In this document: positions 58,603-64,000 of the stretch, piece by piece
Numbering within the stretch: position 1 is the stretch's first letter
Layout: every line of letters starts with the position of its first letter
Assembly (NCBI GenBank): GCA_036345935.2
Contig: JADWOT020000001.1
Span: 29,371,585 to 29,435,584 of the forward strand
DNA length: 64,000 bases
Source: Taenia hydatigena
Taxonomy: Eukaryota; Platyhelminthes; Cestoda; Cyclophyllidea; Taeniidae
Direction: 5' to 3'
Notes under the pieces: model-generated
Told to the model about the DNA's origin: nothing
Databases searched by the model: none
The model's input: only the letters and a program-made list of their open reading frames with translations
Program-made: the position numbers and the translations under genes

Positions 58603-60667
58603 GGCAACCAAGCGAGAAAGGAATCAAATTTTTAAATTAGCTACTTTACAAATTGTTGACTGACTGACCGACTAGTCCAACTCCAACTGACAAATAGTCT
58701 TAAAGTCACCTATCCCTTGACATGAGTTGATGATTATAATGATTAAATGGCGATTAACACCTTAGATGGACAATGCTCTCTACCAGAGTCCGTTGGGTTT
58801 TTATACAGCCTGACATTCTGTCGCTCAATTTGGTGTGTGCGTGACTGGCCAGAGCAGCAAACCAACCGAAAATCCGCCTGATCGACAGCTAGCGATTGTG
58901 TTGCTTTGTCAATGTTCTCTGCAGTGCGTCGATACCATCAGTGAAATTTGAGAACATGAGGTTTGTTTACCTTACCACCCAATGGTGATGAAGTTGCATA
59001 TTATGAGTTATCTCATTTCTGCCTATACTTCCAACGCAACTGTGGCTCAATGTAGCCCATGGAATGGCTTGGCATAGGGGCGAACCCAGTGTAAGCCATT
59101 GTCCACTCTTCTCGTCTTGAGGCGTCCGTCCTGATCACTTGATCCCTCTGTTAGGCAAGTCATCCCCAGTACAACCTAAATGCTTTTAAAGTAGATTTAT
59201 CAGTGTTGTATTTTCTGACCAGCTCCCAGTGATATAAAATGTCATTCACCTTGTCAACACCCGAGAGTTTGGTGCTGAATTGACTGCGGGTAGCCGAACC
59301 GCTGAGAGGCTGTCTGCTGCAAATACTACGACCAGGCACTGCCTCATCAACTACTAAAATGCAGGAGTTAAATCCTTCAGAATTTGTTGAAATGGATTGA
59401 CGACTCTATGCGAGGTCTGATGTCATCGAGTGATTTGAAATTGGGAGGAGACAACTGTTGTGCATATTGGTGGTTCTAGTGAATTATCCGCATCAATTAC
59501 CGCTTCCTTTTCCTCATCACCTCCTACAGGTCAATATGGCGTCCCTGTAGGAGGTGGTCAGGATTAATCAAATAAGTGGGAAAAGAAGCAGTAATTGATG
59601 CGGCAATTCGCTAGAATCGCCAATATGCACAACAGTTGTCTCCTCTCAATTTCACTTCACTCCTTGGCATCGAACCGCCTTCTATCTCTCCCACTAGCCA
59701 AATGCCCTCGCACTTGATGACTTCAGACCACGCATGGAGTCGTCGGAATGACGTCAGTGACAAACCGGACAAAGGTGTTTGCCCAGCCAGCATAGGCATA
59801 GACACAGACACAGAGAGGTGATTACCTCAGGTTGAATTAATTCTCCAGCGGTTTCTCAATCCATTTCAACAACTTATAAAGTATTTCCCTTCTACAATTC
59901 AGTAGATGTTGAGGTAGTGCCTGGTCGTACTATTTGCAGCAGACAACCTCTCGGCAATCCGGCTACCCATAGTCAATTCAGCACTAAACTCTCGGATGTC
60001 GACAAGGTGAATGACACTTTCGTATCACTGGAAGCTGGTCAGAAAATGCAACACCGATAGCTAAAACTAAACAACATTTGGTTTTTGTTGGGAAAGACTT
60101 GCCTAACAGGGGGATTCAAGTGATCAAGAAGGACTCCTCGGGACAAGAAGAGGAGGCAATGCTTTACATTGGGTTCGTCTCTATGCCAAGCCATTTCATG
60201 GGCTACAAGAAGCCACAGTTGCATTGGAAGCATAGGCCAAAATGAGGAAATTCATGGCATGCAACTTCATCACCATTGGGTGGTAAGGTAAACAAATCTC
60301 CAGTTTCAAATTTCACTGATGGTACCGACGCACTCCAGAGAACATTGACAAAGCAACACAGTCGCTAGCTGTTGGTCAGGCGGATTTTCAGTTGGTTTGC
60401 TGCTTTGGTCAGTCACGCACTCAACGATTTGTGCAACAGAATGTCAGGCTGTATGAAACCCCAACGAACTCTGGCAGACAGCGTCACCTATCTAACTTGT
60501 CAATTGCTATTTAATCATCATAACAATCAACCCATGCCAAGGGATAAGTCTCTTTGGAACTCTTCGTCAGTTGGATAATAACTTGATTATTTGATGGACT
60601 AGTCAGTCAGTCAAAAATTTATGCAGTAGCTAATTTAAAAATTCGCTTCCTTTCTCACTTGGTTGTC
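58603..60667. repeat. 2.06-kb foldback-like inverted repeat
   Basis: Left arm 58603-59530, right arm 59544-60667, spacer only 13 bp (59531-59543). Ends read GGCAACCAAGCGAGAAAGG and, reverse-complemented, GACAACCAAGTGAGAAAGG. Paired blocks continue to the centre (CCTCCTACAGG / CCTGTAGGAGG). The arms have diverged by substitutions and indels; the right is about 0.2 kb longer. No long coding frame and no clear target duplication. It could be a foldback or MITE-type element, or a locally formed palindrome able to give a long hairpin RNA. Confidence 0.85.
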
Positions 60668-61375
60668 TGCGTGGCTAGCTGGATGGCTGGAAGCTTGTTG
60701 AGAGCATGGCAAGTTTACAAAATAGGCAAAAGAGGCAGGTGGTAGCCGTTAGTGAATCAAGGCACTGAGTAGCTGTCGGTTAACCCGCCCTACAGTCAGT
60801 TTGTTATCGACATGACCAACTAATTAAACCAAAGATCTGCAAGTCAGTGAGGGACGCCGAATGGTGTAGCACTAAATGTTTACAAGCAAAATGGGAAATA
60901 ACTGATTGACATTAGTGATGCACACACGAAAGTTGGCAGTAGTGACTTCTAAAAGACTGTATCTGAACTCTTTAGAAGAGGACGTGGGATGAATACGTCA
61001 CTACGTAAGATGAGTTGGCAGAAAGGCATATCGTGGGAGTCTTTGACGTCGCACTGGTCCACATCGCCACATTATGACATTGGTTAATAAAGGGAGAAGA
61101 TTGTGCTTCCAGGTCTGGGTGGACGTTGGTTCATTCATTGTTTGGATGTGCTAATAACATTCACTCTCTCTCACTATTCGAAATTCCAAGATAGATATTC
61201 CGGATATTTGACATTAGACTCCATTTCTCGCTTCAGTTTTCAGTAAAACTGGCTGTTTGAAGGCAACCTTAGGAATGTTGGGTGAATCGGAAGAGGTACA
61301 CCTCCTCCTTTAGTCCGATGAGGATGCCCGAGTCTCAAGGGATGGGAAATGAGTGCTCTTTCCATAGCAGCAGGG
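60668..61375. other. No gene seen
   Basis: Unique spacer with short frames only. Confidence 0.45.
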
Positions 61376-61379
61376 TGTG

Positions 61380-61770
61380 ATTAACGAGTGCTCTCCAACG
61401 TCCTGTAAGGGTTGACTGTAATCGCACTCCTCTGTAGAGAGCCAAGTACGCCTCTCAAGTGAGGCGAGGGATGAAGGCAAACATGCAGGCCTATAGTTTA
61501 TTTTGGGGTAGGATCAGACGTACAAGCCCAAGGTGTAATGTGTGAAGTTGGTGTAGATGTGTACCATTCCTCCGTAGGCTTGTTGGAGTTGTCGAAAACT
61601 GACGATTTCTCTGCGACAGAGTCATGCCATGTTCGCCTCGACGATCGATGAGCCAGCCATATAACCCTTTCAACATTTCGGTGACTTGATGATGAAGTCA
61701 GACAACGAATGCATCTGCGAGACGTCTTTCCGTGCCTATCTGTCAATCAGTCAGCTCGCTTATTTACATG
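61380..61770 (+). repeat. Older dispersed repeat, second copy
   Basis: See 57030-57440; same orientation, clearly older than the 808-bp duplication. Confidence 0.6.
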
Positions 61771-62515
61771 CATTGGAAGACAGGCGTGTGTGTGCGGCTC
61801 TTGACTGAAGTAATTAGACTGTGCGAAGGAGACCGCAACAAGACCGCAACATGTGGCACACGTAGTTTTACGTGTTTAGTAAAAGAGGGCAGATATCAAG
61901 ATGCCTTGAAGTTGCTTCTTATCGGGAATGCCAAACAAAATATGTTAAAGAGGGACCGCGAATACGCTTCAAATCGAAACATTGCGATTGTTCTAGCATT
62001 TTCCGCTTTGTAACCAGACGAGCATTCAGTGCGATGGAAGCTATGCATCATGATGACACACAAAGCTGAGGTCGCTTTTGAACAGTCTCGACCAACGTTG
62101 ACGGAAGGACGGCCTCCAGAATGAGCGAAGCTGCTCCTTTGTGTGTAATTGCTGAGCGCAATGGCCACGGTTTACCAACGCATTCACAAATGTGCACAAT
62201 AGACTTGGCGCTTGTCACCCTCCTTGGCATTCATTTCAATTCAATGAAAAAGGGAGCGCAGAAAGCCTTATTTGCTTCTCTTCTGCTATCACATGCTTAG
62301 TGATTGCAGTCCCTTTGTTTGCTCATTACTTTACAGGTGCAGCAGAAGTGGTCGAAGTGCATGGTGCAGCGAAATCCATTCTTTGAATCATGCGATCATA
62401 CAAAAGTGTAAGGAGCTGAGTTATGGTGCAGGAGAGACAAATGAGGGCACTTGTTCCCAATTGCAAAAAAGCAGGTTGTGGCCCTTCGTTTTACCGGTCT
62501 TGCCTTGCGTTCCCT
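61771..62515. other. No gene recognised
   Basis: Short frames in all phases, none with motif or splice support. Confidence 0.4.
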
Positions 62516-62519
62516 CAAA

Positions 62520-62720
62520 ACAAGCGGAATGAGAACAGGCACCGAGCACTTTTGTCGGTGAAATAATAAACGAGAAGGAATGATGAGGGTTGTGCTGGTC
62601 CAGAGGCTACCCTTCTCCCTTGCAGGCAGATAAAGACGATTCTGTAGCAAGAAGCGGGTTTGTTGAACGCTTTTTGCCTACCATTGAGAATTGCTTATTC
62701 AAGAGTATATGCGTTGCGAA
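62520..62720 (+). repeat. Dispersed repeat R2 copy
   Basis: Shares ACCGAGCACTTTTGTCGGTGA, GGCAGATAAAGACGATTCTGT and CATTGAGAATTGCTTATTCAAG with the other R2 copies. Confidence 0.65.
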
Positions 62721-63675
62721 GGTATTGAAGTGACGAAGCAGATAGAGATTAATCAGCATTAGAGGACACCATTCAACTTAACGGACTGTCATTGCCGAGA
62801 ATGCAGCAGCAAGATCTCACCCAACTCCTTTCCACGCCCTCTCACTTAAACCTTTTTCTTCTCATGTCTCTGCGTTTGATTCTTGTATGCTCAATTACAA
62901 ATTATAGACGAATGTGCATTCTTGCACACCTAAAAAACTTACGAAGAACCTTACAACATTTGACATGCTGGTACAGTCGCTAGAGTGAGAAACGATTGAC
63001 ACTTGAGTTGACTAGGGTGCAAGCTTGCGACCGAAGACACAGTCGGGTTTTTTGGGCCACAATAGTCTCCATTTGCCCTTTACTGACGCTTGAGAGGCGG
63101 TAAACGAAATACACCTTATTTGTCTTTATTTGTCACTTCTGGCCTTGGCGGTGTACGAACTGGAAGAATCATAAATGCCACAAGAGTGGAAGTCCTCATC
63201 AAACATGCGTGAATAGAATGCATCTATGCATGAAGTTGAAAAGTTTGGCTGGCAAAGTGTATCGAGGAGTTAGATTTGAGCCAACCACTGCACCTCAACC
63301 ATCTGCCTCAAAATGCGCTGACGCAAATGCACGCGCAAGATTGATTACCACGCTATTCGCTAATGAGGACGGATATTCAATCGCTTTGCCACTCTGGCAT
63401 TTGTGCTACTTATACATACTTGACTTAAAAGTCCTCTATGCTTGACGAGAAGCTTTCGACAAGCAACATTTTTAGTGTGGAATCGTTGTCATTCGCCTTC
63501 GAGGTAGAAAAGTGCTCTGGAAATTAGTCCAACACTCATCACTCTGTCTCGCTCATCACTGCACCAAAGAAGCTTTGGTGTTGAGTCTGTGGCACAATTT
63601 CAATGGATTTGTTAATTTCTGCGACTGCATTCGCGCATCCTCTTGCCCTCATCTTCTGCCTAGGTTTTATTCTCT
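62721..63675. other. No gene recognised; inverted R2 tail at about 63415-63470
   Basis: TTGACTTAAAAGTCCTCTATGC at 63420 is the reverse of the R2 end motif (GAGGACT.CTTAGTCAAG). No protein family was seen in the short frames. Confidence 0.4.
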
Positions 63676-63679
63676 CAAT

Positions 63680-63850
63680 AAGACTAGGGTGAGAGCAGAC
63701 AGGGAGCATTCTTCATCGGTGATATAATGCTAGTTCAGTGAATATTCCACCCTGCTGAAGGCAGATGAAGACTGTTCGGCAGCAAGAGACGCGTTCGTCG
63801 AACGCATCTCGTCAAACTCTGAGGACTAATTGGTCAAGCATATATAATGC
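63680..63850 (+). repeat. Dispersed repeat R2 copy
   Basis: Shares GGGAGCATTCTTCATCGGTGA, GGCAGATGAAGACTGTTCGGC, TTCGTCGAACGCATCTCGTC and GAGGACTAATTGGTCAAGCA with the other R2 copies. Confidence 0.65.
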
Positions 63851-64000
63851 AAACGTGTCGACCTGACGAAGTGGCTACACATCCGTCTCCACTAATGATG
63901 CTGCGGTCAGTCTGGCCGTAGAATTCGGCAGTGTTGCAACAGCACCAATCGCATTAACGGTGGCGGTGGAGCAACAGCACCGGTTCTGGATACTGATACC

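Noticed and set aside
1..64000. CRISPR arrays, rRNA or clear tRNA genes
   Set aside because: No regularly spaced short repeats and no recognisable rRNA or tRNA sequence seen on either strand by eye.

Overview
The window is eukaryotic nuclear DNA. Short coding pieces are split by introns with GT..AG borders, TATA boxes and AATAAA sites occur, an LTR element is present, and there is no bacterial-style gene packing. Very small apparent introns (about 50 to 300 bp), ASPM-type and kinase-type protein remnants, and dense local duplication suggest an invertebrate animal. A flatworm-like genome is possible, but nothing here proves the lineage. Gene density is low and much of the window is duplicated or decayed sequence. 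There is one unresolved base (N) at 8761, at a duplication boundary.

Layout. 0-12 kb: four copies (A, B, C, D) of an unrecognised gene family. B (1844-3267, minus) has an apparently complete five-exon structure. A is truncated, C carries stops, and D is doubtful. The C region and its flanks (about 3.24-6.38 kb) recur as a direct duplication at 8.76-12.06 kb. 13-17.2 kb: dispersed repeats and a compact nonautonomous LTR element with 185-bp LTRs and a GGTA target duplication. 17.9-22.3 kb: plus-strand exon-like pieces, including a recognisable calponin-homology segment of ASPM type in broken frames, and a possible ASH-like segment repeated from 6.5 kb.

24-28 kb and 44-48 kb: remnants and copies of a small secreted-peptide family with a signal peptide, an acidic pro-region, a basic cleavage site and a strongly cationic amphipathic C-terminal region. 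Two intact, identical copies (44011-44400 minus; 48278-48667 plus) lie in the two arms of a 21-kb inverted duplication (34829-45862 and 46816-55989; spacer 953 bp). A third copy at 27.8 kb is broken by a one-base frame offset, one at 25.6-25.9 kb is decayed, and a signal-peptide-like relic lies at 24.2-24.4 kb. The TATA box sits about 70 bp before the start in all three copies that retain one. The architecture is that of a precursor of a host-defence (antimicrobial) peptide, although no function can be shown from sequence alone. The palindrome spacer holds a dead Ser/Thr kinase.

56-64 kb: a near-identical 808-bp tandem duplication, a 2.06-kb almost spacerless inverted repeat (foldback-like) and several copies of a dispersed repeat. 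No convincing gene was seen there.

The main candidate for something undescribed is the cationic-peptide precursor family, its birth-and-death cluster, and its duplication inside a giant palindrome.
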